Shown here: one piece after another, positions 51,405 through 59,635 of the stretch
Numbering within the stretch: position 1 is the stretch's first letter
Layout of the letters: each line of letters starts with the position of its first letter
From: Kofleriaceae bacterium
GTDB lineage: Bacteria > Myxococcota_A > Polyangia > Haliangiales > Haliangiaceae
DNA: 64,000 nucleotides
Reading direction: 5' to 3'
Assembly (NCBI GenBank): GCA_020633495.1
Contig: JACKDR010000006.1
Span: 186,001 to 250,000 of the forward strand
Notes under the pieces: generated by a model
What the model was told of the DNA's origin: nothing
Database searches by the model: none
What the model saw: the letters and a program-made list of their open reading frames with translations, nothing else
Made by a program: the position numbers and the translations under genes

Positions 51405-51757
51405 CACAGCAACTCCCTGCCAAGAATCTCGAACGGGCCATCCGGGTGGCCGTTCTCGATCCGGATGACGATGTCTCCGTCAGTCGGATCCGCTGCATCT
51501 AACCTTAGGCTGTCGATGTTACTCCTCAGATCTTCAATGAGCTCTGCACGGCTGGCGCTGTACAGCTTGTTCGAGTTCCGCAGTCGGACGTCGACGACGC
51601 GTTCGTACCCAACGGTGGCACCTCGCCGTGCTCTCCCTTGACCTGCTGCACACCTTCTCGGATGTTTTCGACCACTGCATCGACGCCCTTCCCGGTGACG
51701 TTCTTGACCTGGATCGCCTGCCGACCGGTGTGGTCGATGACGTCTGCTTGGCCACTA
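51404..51757 (-). pseudogene. Toxin C-terminal domain remnant, PD-(D/E)xK nuclease-like, frameshifted
   Basis: From about 51757 the frame reads SGQADVIDHTGRQAIQVKNV and then GVDAVVENIREGVQQVKGEH; the D-x-I...I-Q-V-K arrangement resembles a restriction-endonuclease-like core (Tox-REase type). Near 51615 the frame changes by one base: the continuing sequence is YERVVDVRLRNSNKLYSASR and then ELIEDLRSNIDSLRL, ending RELL-stop at 51404. The N-terminal side joins directly to the end of the family B copy 2 gene, without the usual linker. So this tip is a displaced, mutated cassette whose neighbour 50613-51404 is its likely immunity gene. The nuclease call is tentative. Confidence 0.55.
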
Positions 51758-52579
51758 GCCGACGCCAACGGGGCCAAGCTCGTCGAGCACGGCAGGGGGC
51801 GTCCAGGCGTCGAGGGCCGCGAGCCAGCGGGTGACCATGGCGACGAGCGCCTCGCAATGGGGCGGCGGCGCCGCGGGGTCGATCTCGAGGTAGTCGGGCT
51901 CGGAGTCCTCGGGGAACTCCACCGTGAGGTTCGGGTTGCGATGGGCGAATGCGAGCGCGGGATCCTGGGTGTCGACCTCGGCGATGGCGTGGAGCCATGC
52001 GTCGAGCGCGGCCGGGGTCAGGCGGCCCGCCATCACCCGGGGCCCCTTCGCGAGCACTCCCCTCGCGAGCCTCCAGCGTCCCGAGGAGTGGACGATGAGC
52101 ACGACACGAGCGTCCGTGACTCGCTGATCGTCCCACCTCACCCGTGATCCGTCGGCGAGTGAGTCGACCAAACCTGCGTCGTCGAGCGTCACGAGGTCGG
52201 GCAGGACGGCTGGGAACAGCCGCCGGGGATCGCCGAGAGGCTCGACCGGCCCCCAATCGATCATCACGGTCCACTCGCGATCGCCGGCCAGCCATGCGAG
52301 GAACTGGTAAGCGCGGGCGAGGACTCCAGAGTCGACGGGGCCGCCGAGCCCGACGACTTGCGGTGAGACGGTCACCACCAGGCCGAGCGGGAACCGACCG
52401 GGGTCGGCGATGCGCTGCTCTCGGTGCATCTTCATCTCTCCCCGCGTGGCGCTGAGGTGCCAGGTCTGGTCCTCGATCGGATCCTTGAACACGAACGGCT
52501 GCGCGTCGAGCCACCGCGCGACAGCGGCGACGTCCACCGTGCCCGATACGGGGCGTACCGCGATGACCTCGAAATCCAT
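51755..52579 (-). CDS. Putative immunity-type protein, family B, copy 2
   Basis: A 274-residue paralogue of 49502-50329: AVRPVSGTVDVAAVARWLDA, RLFPAVLPDLVTLDDAGL, RWRLARGVLAKGPRVMAGRL and the same end (VLDELGPVGVG). Start ATG 52579 by alignment; the frame is open far upstream through IS630 sequence, which is not part of it. Its upstream flank is an IS630 remnant, so its own toxin tip has been lost, and a nuclease-like tip has been joined to its 3' end. Confidence 0.65.
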   Translation of the reverse strand: MDFEVIAVRPVSGTVDVAAVARWLDAQPFVFKDPIEDQTWHLSATRGEMKMHREQRIADPGRFPLGLVVTVSPQVVGLGGPVDSGVLARAYQFLAWLAGDREWTVMIDWGPVEPLGDPRRLFPAVLPDLVTLDDAGLVDSLADGSRVRWDDQRVTDARVVLIVHSSGRWRLARGVLAKGPRVMAGRLTPAALDAWLHAIAEVDTQDPALAFAHRNPNLTVEFPEDSEPDYLEIDPAAPPPHCEALVAMVTRWLAALDAWTPPAVLDELGPVGVG

Positions 52580-52614
52580 GGTTGCCTCGATTCCACGGGG
52601 ACTAACCCCAGAGA

Positions 52615-53080
52615 TCAGTTGGGTTGAGCCGGGTAGCCGCAGTGAGTGAACCAGTTCCGGCAATGCCGTTCTGTGACGCGATGGCGTGCGCGTCGCGCGA
52701 CGCGTCGAAGAGCTTCGGGCTGGCGCGGCGCCACGCGACGAACGTACTGCTTCTGGAGTGCCCAGCCTGATTCGATCGGGTTGAAGTCCGGCGAGTACGG
52801 GGGCAGGTAGATGACTCGAACTCCGCGAGCTGCACAGGCGAGCGCCACACGTGGGTCGTGATGCGCACGCAGGTTGTCCATAACCAAGACGTCGCCGCGG
52901 CGGAGCTTCGGCAGCATCTTGGCCTTCAATCAGGCCACGAAGCGGTCCTTGTTCGCTGTTGCAAACATGCTGGTCAGGACCACCCACCCGGAGAGACGGA
53001 TCGCACCGAGCAAGGTGAGGTTCGTGCCCCAGTTCACCGGCACTCGGTCGATGAGCTCCTCTCTATCCGCGTCGGCGCGA
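52615..53080 (-). mobile_element. IS630-family transposase remnant with in-frame stop
   Basis: The C-terminal half of an IS630 transposase is seen: ELIDRVPVNWGTNLTLLGAI, then after a TGA codon LKAKMLPKLRRGDVLVMDNL, RVIYLPPYSPDFNPIESGWA, ending HCGYPAQPN. VMDNLRAHH holds the second Asp and NPIE the Glu of the DDE triad. The TGA at 52930-52932 is in frame where relatives have Trp (FVA-stop-LKAKM). The N-terminal part with the helix-turn-helix and the first Asp (DESG) is missing; the frame instead continues from the truncated toxin gene. It is therefore dead. Terminal repeats were not identified. Confidence 0.7.
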
Positions 53081-54852
53081 CCTCGCTGCCGCGCGACCTC
53101 GATGGCTCGCTCGAGGCCGACGCGCTTTGCCTCGGCAAGGGCCAGCTTGCGCGCGGCCTTGCTGGCCGCCTGTTCGGGCTGTCCGGCCTCGCGCTGCTGG
53201 ACGTCGATCCACAGAAGGTCGGGGATCAAGCGGTGGCCGAGCAGCCGGTCGCGGAGCGCCCGCCCGTCCAGCCGCCGTCCGAGTTCGCGGTCGAGGCGGA
53301 GACGCGTGCGAGCCAGCTCGCTCACAACGACGTTTCCAAGGCGATCGGCAGCCCCAGTCGAGCTGACCTCGGCGGGAGCCGTCTGGACCGGACCGAGATC
53401 GCTGGGAGCCGATTCGGTCGGCGCGAGCTCCGGTGGCGGTGCCTCGCCCGGGGCCACCTCCGCCGGTGTCTCGCCCGGGCCGAGCTGCAGCGGTGCCGGC
53501 TCGCCCGGGCCGAGCTGCAGCGGTGCCGGCTCGCCCGGGCCGAGCTCCAGCGGCACCGGCTCGCCGGGCCCCAGCTCCAGCGGGGCGGGCTCGCCGGGGC
53601 CGAGCTCGCCGGGTGGCGCCTCGCCGGTGGGCGCGGCGGCGGGGCGCATGAACCAGTGGATGAGGCCGGCGGTGGCGAGGCTGAAGACGCCGGTCCAGAG
53701 GCGCTCGCTGGCCTCCTCGGGCGACAGGTCGCGGCCGGTGACGAGGTCCTCCTCGAAGATGCCCTCGACGAAGCCGGTGATGCCGACGACGTCCCCCGCG
53801 GCGGCGCCGATCGCGACGAAGACGCCGGCGACCTTCTGGTACCAGGGCCAGTCGCCCCAGGCGTCGACGAGCGAAGCGCCGCGATGCAGCAGCGCCACGA
53901 CGAACGCCGAGGCCGCGAGCGAGATGACGGCGGCGGTCAACGCCGCGGTGAAGGTCGCGCCGATCGCGACGCCGATGACGACGAGGAGGCCGATCAGGAC
54001 GACCGCGACGAGCAAGCCCTGGGCGAAGTGGGTGAAGGCGCTCCACAGGCCGGACAGGCGGCGACCGAGCCAGGAACGGTGGCGCTCGTGGACGGTGTCG
54101 TTCGAGACCGCTTGCAGGCGCTCGGGCAGGGCGTCGGTGAGGCGGCCGTGGCGCGCGACCTGGTCGTCGGCGCGCGCGCTGGCGGTGGCGGCGAACTGGT
54201 CGGCCTGGGCGCGCCACTCGGCCTGCTGCTGGGCGAGCGCGCCCCAGCCGCTGCCGGTGGCCTGGACGATCGCGCCGTTGTAGAGCGTGAGCGCGGTCGC
54301 GCGATCGGCCGCGAGCTCGGTCTGCAGGCCGCCGGAGGCGTCGCCGAGCGCGGCGGTGAGCCCGCCGGCCGCGCGGTCGAGCCGGCCGAGCACGTCGGCG
54401 CGGTGGCCGTCGAGGGCGTCGCCGACGCGGGTCGCGGTGCTGGCGAGGGCGTCGTGGGCCTGGGCGTGCGCGGCGTCGGCCTGCGCGAGGTCGTTCGCGG
54501 TGGCCTCGCGCAGCTGCTCCGCCGCCTCGCGGGCGAAGCCGTCGGCCTGCGCGGCGGGCAACGACTCGTGCGCGCCGAGCCGGGCGTGGGCGGCGTCGGC
54601 GGTGCGCTCCAGCTGCGCGGTCGCGGCGGCCTCGCGCGCGCGCAGGTCGGCGAGCTGGCGCTGGCCCTCGCCGCGGACCTTCTGCGCGACGCGCTCGCCG
54701 ACACCGAGGAGCTCGGCGGCGCTGCGCTTGACCTCGCGCAGCTCGCCGAGGTGGTCGCGCTCGAGCTGGTCGATCGCGCCGAGCCGCGTCCGCAGCTTGG
54801 AGGCGAACTGCTCGGCGAGGCGCGCGGCGGTGCTGGTGAGCGAACTGCATCC
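53080..54852 (-). pseudogene. Large polymorphic-toxin body, N-terminally truncated, with repeat linker
   Basis: A single open frame without a natural start: the stop TGA at 54853-54855 of the family D gene precedes it in frame, and only a TTG at 54561 could start it. It encodes a long Ala/Leu/Glu-rich coiled coil (LAEQFASKLRTRLGAIDQLE onward), a membrane region of several helices (LLVAVVLIGLLVVIGVAIGA, LTAAVISLAASAFVVALL), the segment LATAGLIHWFMRPAAAP, and a Pro/Glu linker of 10-residue repeats. The C-terminal ~95 residues include ADRLGNVVVSELARTRLRLD and PDLLWIDVQQREAGQPEQ and then fuse to IS630 sequence. Such bodies occur in large secreted toxins; the delivery type is unknown. Confidence 0.6.
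53463..53620 (-). repeat. 30-bp tandem repeat coding for LGPGEPAPLQ-type units
   Basis: About five 30-bp units encode the decapeptide series LGPGEPAPLE / LGPGEPVPLE / LGPGEPAPLQ / LGPGEPAPLQ / LGPGETPAEV. Units near 53480-53540 are almost identical in DNA, which points to recent slippage or recombination. The same linker, decayed, occurs in the orphan tip at 58180-58300; it may serve as the shared homology used to swap toxin tips. Confidence 0.8.
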
Positions 54853-55030
54853 TCACGACCGAGGCGGGCGGAACGGAGCGCTGGGTTGGCGGTGTTCCGG
54901 CTCCACTCCTGAGCCGGGATGGTGGTCGCCAGTCTCGTCGGTTCCCGGCGTGGGTGCGTCGCCAGCGTGGTTCGCCGAACGTTCGGGAGATGCGGGGTCG
55001 AGATCCAAGCGGCGCGGCCGACTCGCAGTC
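54853..55030 (-). pseudogene. 3' end of family D immunity-type gene, cut off by IS66
   Basis: Read on the minus strand, removing IS66 and one target copy joins this segment in frame to 57440-57871: SRVSPT is followed by TASRPRRLDLDPASPERSAN and APTPGTDETGDHH, ending at TGA 54853-54855. The intact paralogue at 62185-62691 ends in ALERSAN and APTPGTDETGDDH, which confirms the join. The segment no longer has a start and is not expected to be translated. Confidence 0.85.
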
Positions 55031-55038
55031 GTCGGGCT
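55031..55038. repeat. IS66 target-site duplication, left copy
   Basis: GTCGGGCT directly precedes the left end of the IS66 element and is repeated at 57444-57451 directly after the right end. IS66 elements duplicate 8 bp on insertion, so this is the expected length. Confidence 0.92.
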
Positions 55039-55111
55039 GTGAGCCATCAGCGACGCCGGGGTGACACCGCGGCGGGCGGCCGAGAGCCTCGTCGATTCCG
55101 AGGAGGAATCG

Positions 55112-55483
55112 ATGAGAGAGCAGCGGAAGATCACGGATGAGCAGGAAGCGCGGCGCTGCCTGGCGGCGGCCCGCCGAACGGGCGAGAGCGCAGGAGCTTG
55201 GGCCAGGGCGAACGGGATCGACGGCCGGTCGCTGAACGCGTGGCGGGTGAACCTCGCGCGTCGCAGCGCGAGCGGGAACGCGACGCGACCACGGACGACG
55301 TCACGATCGCCGACCGCGCTGGTCGTGCGTCCGCGCGCGGCGCTGGTCGAGTTGGTCCCCGTGTCGCGGCCCGGCGTCATGGCGCGGTACGTCGTGCACG
55401 TGGGCGAGCTCCGCGTCGAGGTCGGCGACGACTTCGCGCCGGAGGCGTTGCGGCGGATCGTCGAGGTGCTGCGCGCATGCTGA
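55112..55483 (+). CDS. tnpA: IS66 TnpA (OrfA, helix-turn-helix accessory protein)
   Basis: A 123-residue accessory protein. The N-terminal part (DEQEARRCLAAARRTGESAG) and the helix-turn-helix-like GAWARANGIDGRSLNAWR fit IS66 OrfA. A basic Arg/Thr-rich middle leads to a C-terminal RYVVHVGELRVEVGDDF. GAGGAGG before ATG 55112 is the ribosome-binding site; the open frame from 55061 is not needed. The end overlaps tnpB by seven bases. Confidence 0.88.
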   Translation: MREQRKITDEQEARRCLAAARRTGESAGAWARANGIDGRSLNAWRVNLARRSASGNATRPRTTSRSPTALVVRPRAALVELVPVSRPGVMARYVVHVGELRVEVGDDFAPEALRRIVEVLRAC

Positions 55484-55863
55484 GCCTGCCGCCGACGGTG
55501 CGGGTGTTCGTGGCGGTCGATCCGGTCGACATGCGCGGCTCGTTCGACGCGCTGGCCGGCGCGGTTCGCCGGCTCGGGCTCGATCCGGTCGACGGGCACC
55601 TCTACCTGTTCTTGAACCGGCGGCGCCGGCTGGCGAAGGCGCTGTGGTTCGACGGGTCGGGCTGGTGCCTGCTGGCCAAGCGACTCGAGAACGGCAGCTT
55701 CCAGCTGCCGCCCATCACCGGCGAGGTCGCGCAGGTCCAGATCGACGGCACGACCTTCGCCGCGCTACTCGCCGGGATCGACTTCACGGCCGCTCGACGC
55801 GGCTGGTACCGACGACCACGCACGGAAGCGCGCGCGGGGATCGACAGCACGCGCGCGTTGTGA
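55477..55863 (+). CDS. tnpB: IS66 TnpB (Orf2-like accessory protein)
   Basis: A 128-residue protein of the IS66 Orf2 family, needed with TnpA for transposition. Hallmarks are RVFVAVDPVDMRGSFDALAG near the start, GHLYLFLNRRRRLAKALWFD and GWCLLAKRLENGSFQLPP. The ATG at 55477 overlaps the tnpA stop, as usual in IS66, suggesting coupled translation. The frame is complete. Confidence 0.95.
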   Translation: MLSLPPTVRVFVAVDPVDMRGSFDALAGAVRRLGLDPVDGHLYLFLNRRRRLAKALWFDGSGWCLLAKRLENGSFQLPPITGEVAQVQIDGTTFAALLAGIDFTAARRGWYRRPRTEARAGIDSTRAL

Positions 55864-55875
55864 TCTGGTGGCGAC

Positions 55876-57372
55876 GTGGCCACCGTCGCGGAGCTGCGGC
55901 GCGAGAACGAGCAGCTGCGCGCGCAGCTGAGTCAGCTCATCGCGGAGGTCGCCCGGCTCAACGACCGCGTGAGCGAGTTGGTCGCGGTCGCGCGCCGACG
56001 CCAGCGACCACCGGCGCCACCGCCCGCGCCGACGCCGTCGCCGAGCGTCGACGCTCCCACCGCGCGCGCGTTCGCCGATCGCCCCGCGCCGCCGCCGCTG
56101 CCTGACAAGCCCAAGCGGGCGGCGAAGCCGCGCCGGCCCACGGGGCGCAAGCCGCTGCCGGCGCATCTCGAGGCCGAGACCCACGAGCTGCGCGCCGACG
56201 CCTGCGCCCACTGCGGCAGCCACGCCCTCGACGCGGCGGACGTCGTCGTCGAGGAGAAGCTCCACGTCGTCAAGGAGCACCAACGCCGACGCGTCGTCCG
56301 CCGCACGACTTGCCGCTGCCGCGACTGCGGCCAGCGCACGACGCCGCGCTCGCTACCCGCGCCGTACGAGCGCTCCAAGGTCACGTGCGACTGGCTCGCG
56401 TGGTTCGTCGACCAGAAGTTCGGGCTGCTCACGCCGCTCGACCGGATCCGCCGCGACCTCGCGTCGCGCGGCATCCCGCTCGCGATGGGCTCGCTCGTCG
56501 CGTTCATCGAGCGCGCCGCGGATCTGCTCGCGCCCGTCGACGGCCACCACTGGCGCACGCTGCTCGCCGGGCGCTGGATGGCCACCGACGGCACCGGCCT
56601 CAAGGTGCTCGTGCCCAAGCTGCCGGCCGCGCACAACGGCTACGTCGAGCTCTACCGGAACCGCGACGTCGCCGTGTTCCAGTACGAGCCCGACAAGGCG
56701 GCCGAGGGCGTCGTCGCCAAGCTCCAGCCGTTCCGCGGCACGCTCACCGCCGACGCCGAGCATCGGTTCAACGCCGTCTACGCCACCGGCCGCGTCGTCG
56801 AGGCCGGGTGCAATGCCCACGGGCGCCGCAAGTTCCGCGACGCCGAGGCCACGCGCCCCGACCTCGCCGCCGAGGGCGGCGCTTTCATCGCCGCGATGTA
56901 CGTCGCCGAGCAGGACGCCCAGGCCCGCGGCCTCCTCGGCGCCAAGCTCCTCGCGCATCGCCGCAAGAAGATCCGCCCGATCGCCGCCGACTTCCGGCGC
57001 TGGCGCGCCGCCGTCGAGCCGACGCTGTTGCCGTCGGAGCCGCTCGCGACCGCCGTCGGCTACTACCAGCGCCACGGCGACGCGCTGTTCCGGTTCCTCG
57101 ACGATCCCGACGTCCCGATCGACAACTCGCCGACCGAGCGCGAGTTCCAGCACGTCGCCAAGCTCCGCCTCAACGTGCTGTTCGCCGGCAGCACCGAGGG
57201 CGCGCACCGCGCGTGCGTCCTGCTCGGCATCGTCGCCACCTGCCGCGCCGTCGGCGTGCCGATCCAGGCCTACCTGACCTGGGCCTTCGAGCGCCTTGGC
57301 ACCCATCGCGACGCCTTCGCGCTCCCCGTCGAGCAGCTCACGCCCGCCGCGTTCAAGCGCGCCCGACGCTGA
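55876..57372 (+). CDS. tnpC: IS66 TnpC (DDE transposase)
   Basis: A 498-residue transposase. Order: coiled coil (ELRRENEQLRAQLSQLIAEV), Pro/Ala spacer, zinc-finger region (CAHCGSHALDAADVVVEEKL and CRCRDCGQRTTP), then the DDE domain: GRWMATDGTGLKVL (first Asp), VVEAGCNAHGRRKFRD, and VPIDNSPTEREFQHVAKLRL with the Asn/Glu motif. The C-terminal IS66 tail YLTWAFERLGTH is present. The start is GTG 55876, twelve bases after tnpB. It appears intact. Confidence 0.95.
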   Translation: MATVAELRRENEQLRAQLSQLIAEVARLNDRVSELVAVARRRQRPPAPPPAPTPSPSVDAPTARAFADRPAPPPLPDKPKRAAKPRRPTGRKPLPAHLEAETHELRADACAHCGSHALDAADVVVEEKLHVVKEHQRRRVVRRTTCRCRDCGQRTTPRSLPAPYERSKVTCDWLAWFVDQKFGLLTPLDRIRRDLASRGIPLAMGSLVAFIERAADLLAPVDGHHWRTLLAGRWMATDGTGLKVLVPKLPAAHNGYVELYRNRDVAVFQYEPDKAAEGVVAKLQPFRGTLTADAEHRFNAVYATGRVVEAGCNAHGRRKFRDAEATRPDLAAEGGAFIAAMYVAEQDAQARGLLGAKLLAHRRKKIRPIAADFRRWRAAVEPTLLPSEPLATAVGYYQRHGDALFRFLDDPDVPIDNSPTEREFQHVAKLRLNVLFAGSTEGAHRACVLLGIVATCRAVGVPIQAYLTWAFERLGTHRDAFALPVEQLTPAAFKRARR

Positions 57373-57439
57373 GCGCGCGGCCGGCCGCCCCGGACGCCGC
57401 ACAGCTCGGCCCACGCGTCATCCCGGCGTCGCTGATCGG

Positions 57440-57871
57440 TCACGTCGGGCTTACCCGGCTCGTCTCCGGTGGCGCGCCAGCCTTTCGGAAGTGCTGGAAG
57501 ACGACTGCCGTAGTCCAGTCGTCCTCGAACGCATTCACGTAGTCCTGGAAGATGTTGACTGCACGCCAGTCATTCGCGCGAACGCGCTCTCGAAGGGCGG
57601 CTTCCGCAGCATCCTTCACCTCCGGCCAGCGTAGTGCGTGCATGCAGAATGACAGCACTTCCCAGGGCGCATCGAGGGGGGCGTGCCCAGGTGTTCCGAG
57701 GATGCACAGGAAGCCGTCAACGAACTCCATCCTTCCCTCGGGATGAGCCTCGATGTGCCGCAGCAGATCGACGAGCATGGGCTCGTACGCGTCGTCGGCA
57801 GCGATCGCAGCGTCGATCTCGGCGATGCGAGCACGGAAGTCAGTTGCGAAGGCGCTAGCGGCATCGGTCAT
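57440..57871 (-). CDS. Putative immunity-type protein, family D, copy 1, truncated by IS66
   Basis: 143 residues as it stands, paralogue of 62185-62691 (about 90% identical over the first 135 residues): AFATDFRARIAEIDAAIAAD, MEFVDGFLCILGTPGHAPLD, CMHALRWPEVKDAAEAALRE and FQDYVNAFEDDWTTAVVF. After SRVSPT the frame runs into the IS66 end and stops there at 57440; the original last ~60 codons lie at 54853-55030. The lost tail is Pro/Gly/Asp-rich, so the product may still fold. A toxin tip lies just upstream, and its end overlaps this start. Confidence 0.75.
   Translation of the reverse strand: MTDAASAFATDFRARIAEIDAAIAADDAYEPMLVDLLRHIEAHPEGRMEFVDGFLCILGTPGHAPLDAPWEVLSFCMHALRWPEVKDAAEAALRERVRANDWRAVNIFQDYVNAFEDDWTTAVVFQHFRKAGAPPETSRVSPT
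57444..57451. repeat. IS66 target-site duplication, right copy
   Basis: GTCGGGCT directly follows the right end of the IS66 element, identical to 55031-55038. It falls inside the reading frame of the interrupted family D gene. Confidence 0.92.
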
Positions 57872-58310
57872 CTTGCTGGAACCCACTTCCCGCTTTGCCG
57901 ATCGTCGGATCGAAGCGCATCTCGACGTACTTGCCAGCGGCGGCGAACCCGGCTTCTTCGAAGGCTTGCTCTGCGACTTGGGCAGGGCTCTCGCCAGACG
58001 GCAGGTAGTGACCGGAGCTGTTGTTGATGCTCTTGATCTCTCCATCCACAAATGTCGGTCGTTCCGCAGGCGGTGCTTCGGCAAAGATGCCGACATTCGC
58101 AGCATCAGCATCCGTGAGCGGCTGCGTCGTGGGCCTGGCGCCCATGTCCGCACTGCTGGTTTCGCCGCTCGATGATACCCGCAGCGGAGCGACCGCGCCC
58201 TGCCCGAGTTCCGCGAGTGCCGGCTCGCCGGGCCCAGCTCCGCGGGTGCCGGCTCGCCTGGGCCGAGCTCGCCGATGGCGCTTCTCCGGCGGCGCGGCGG
58301 CGGAGTGCAT
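57855..58310 (-). pseudogene. Orphan toxin tip with linker remnant
   Basis: The frame from ATG 58310 starts with the same motif as the truncated toxin body (HWFMHSAAAP against HWFMRPAAAP), then a decayed copy of the Pro/Glu linker: GPGEPALAELGQ is in frame, while IGELGPGEPAPAELGP lies in another frame, so two small indels have occurred. The tip contains DGEIKSINNSSGHYLPSGES and AEQAFEEAGFAAAGKYVEMR, and stops at 57855, overlapping the family D start. Its activity is unknown; the N-x-S-G-H-Y segment recurs in other polymorphic-toxin tips, as I recall. The missing body marks it as an orphan cassette. Confidence 0.55.
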
Positions 58311-58360
58311 GAACCAGTGGATCTCGTCTTCGACGCCTTTCGCGGCAGGCGCAGCGGGCG

Positions 58361-58400
58361 GCGCGCCGGCGAGCGCCGGCGAGCGCCGGCGAGCGCGGCG
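58361..58400. repeat. 10-bp tandem repeat (GAGCGCCGGC)
   Basis: Four 10-bp units, two identical (GAGCGCCGGC at 58371-58390) and two diverged (58361-58370 and 58391-58400), lie between the orphan tip and the stop codon of the propeller-like gene. Non-coding. Confidence 0.8.
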
Positions 58401-58402
58401 CG

Positions 58403-59587
58403 TCAGCGGCGGAACGCGCCGGTGACCAGGTACGGGTGATCGGGCACCGCGAGCCACTGGATCGCGCCGTCGCGGGTGTCGATCAGGGCCAGGCGGGCCG
58501 GGTTGCGGTCGGTGTCGGGCGCGTGGTCCTTGTCGATCGGCGCGGTGTAGCCGACCGCGAGCAGCCAGCTGCCGTCGTCGGAGAGATCGAGCAGGCGGCG
58601 GACGTGGGTGGCGAGCGTCGTGCCGGTCGCGGTCGCGACGTCGATCGCGATCAGGCTGTCGCCGTCGTTGTCGACGACGTACAGCCGATCGGTGGCGGCA
58701 TCGTGGAGCAGCCCGGCCGGCGGCCACGCCGCGCCGTGGCTCATCGTGTACAGCGGCTGGCTGGTCCGGGTCTTCACGTCGAGGACGTCGACCCGGTAGG
58801 TCTCCTGCGTCGTCGGCTCGCGGCGGGTGAAGAACACCCTGTCGCCGGCGTAGAGGAAGTCGACCACGTACGCGGCGGCGATGGGGCGGGGCTTGCGCTT
58901 GGTGACCAGCGGCTCGACGTAGAGCGCGGCGTTGACGACGACGTAGGCGATGGACTTGCCGTCGCGGCTGACCTGCGGGCCCTCGAGCGTCTTGACCTGG
59001 CGGTGCTTGTCGTAGGCGACCTTGGCGCCGGCCTTGCCGAACCCGTAGCGATCGAGCACCGAGCCGCCGACCCGCATGACCTCGGTGTAGACGGACTTGC
59101 CGTCGGCCGAGAACCGCGGCCGGCCCTCGAAGCACTTCACCGCGATGCACTTCTGGTCGCCGGCGACGACCTTGGTGATGCCGGCGTCGAGATCGCCGAA
59201 CACCAGCGTCGCGGTGTCTGCGGCGTGCTTCGCGGTCTGGCCGGCGAGCCCATCGGCGGCGACCAGCGCCGCCCACCGCCCGCCGGGCCCGAACGCGACC
59301 TCGAGCCGATCGGCCTCGCCCTGGTGATCGACGACGACCCGTCGCGCGCTGGCCGAGAACCGCGGCACCACCCCGAGCTCCGTGGCGTCGCGTCGCACCG
59401 TCTGCGCGACGTAGACCACCTCCGGATACGCCGGCAGCGCGACCTCGTCGGCCCGGGCCGGGCGGTCGCCGTCCCCGAGCATCGCGAGCGCAGCGACGCC
59501 GAGCGTGACGGCCGCGGTGGACAGGATCGCGCGCGCGCGCGTCGCGCCGCGGCCGGCGCCGGTGTGGTTCCCCATGCCGGCGATCAT
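58403..59587 (-). CDS. Exported TolB/WD40-like beta-propeller protein
   Basis: A 394-residue protein. A hydrophobic N-terminal segment (ILSTAAVTLGVAALAMLGDG, ending near PARADE) serves as signal or anchor. The rest has repeated short beta motifs such as RPRFSADGKSVYTEVMRVGG, GPQVSRDGKSIAYVVVNAAL and RLLDLSDDGSWLLAVGYTAP, typical of TolB/WD40-like propellers. ATG 59575 (MGNHTG) is an alternative start. A fragment of its N-terminal part (EVIYVAQTTRRDATEFGVVP) is found again at about 63110-63260. The role in the array is unknown. Confidence 0.7.
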   Translation of the reverse strand: MIAGMGNHTGAGRGATRARAILSTAAVTLGVAALAMLGDGDRPARADEVALPAYPEVVYVAQTVRRDATELGVVPRFSASARRVVVDHQGEADRLEVAFGPGGRWAALVAADGLAGQTAKHAADTATLVFGDLDAGITKVVAGDQKCIAVKCFEGRPRFSADGKSVYTEVMRVGGSVLDRYGFGKAGAKVAYDKHRQVKTLEGPQVSRDGKSIAYVVVNAALYVEPLVTKRKPRPIAAAYVVDFLYAGDRVFFTRREPTTQETYRVDVLDVKTRTSQPLYTMSHGAAWPPAGLLHDAATDRLYVVDNDGDSLIAIDVATATGTTLATHVRRLLDLSDDGSWLLAVGYTAPIDKDHAPDTDRNPARLALIDTRDGAIQWLAVPDHPYLVTGAFRR

Positions 59588-59635
59588 CGCCCGGCCGCGC
59601 GCGGCGATCCAGCGGAGTCGACGTCGGGGCCGCGG

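Larger units (their letters stand above)
55039..57443 (+). mobile_element. Complete IS66-family insertion sequence
   Basis: The element is 2405 bp long, with imperfect terminal inverted repeats of about 27 bp. The left end begins GTGAGCCATCAGCGACGCCG and the right end, in reverse complement, GTGACCGATCAGCGACGCCG. It carries the standard three genes tnpA, tnpB and tnpC in order, all with open frames, and is flanked by the 8-bp duplication GTCGGGCT. It is thus intact and its insertion fairly recent. It interrupts the 3' part of a family D immunity-type gene that is read in the opposite direction. Confidence 0.95.

Noticed and set aside
53433..53600. Tandem 30-bp repeats as a CRISPR-like or regulatory array
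   Set aside because: The units are contiguous, without spacers, and keep an open frame coding for a Pro/Glu linker in the toxin body.
54853..55599. A 248-codon minus-strand frame across the left end of IS66
   Set aside because: Its upstream part is a shadow of tnpA/tnpB; only the last ~60 codons are real, as the cut-off 3' end of the family D gene.
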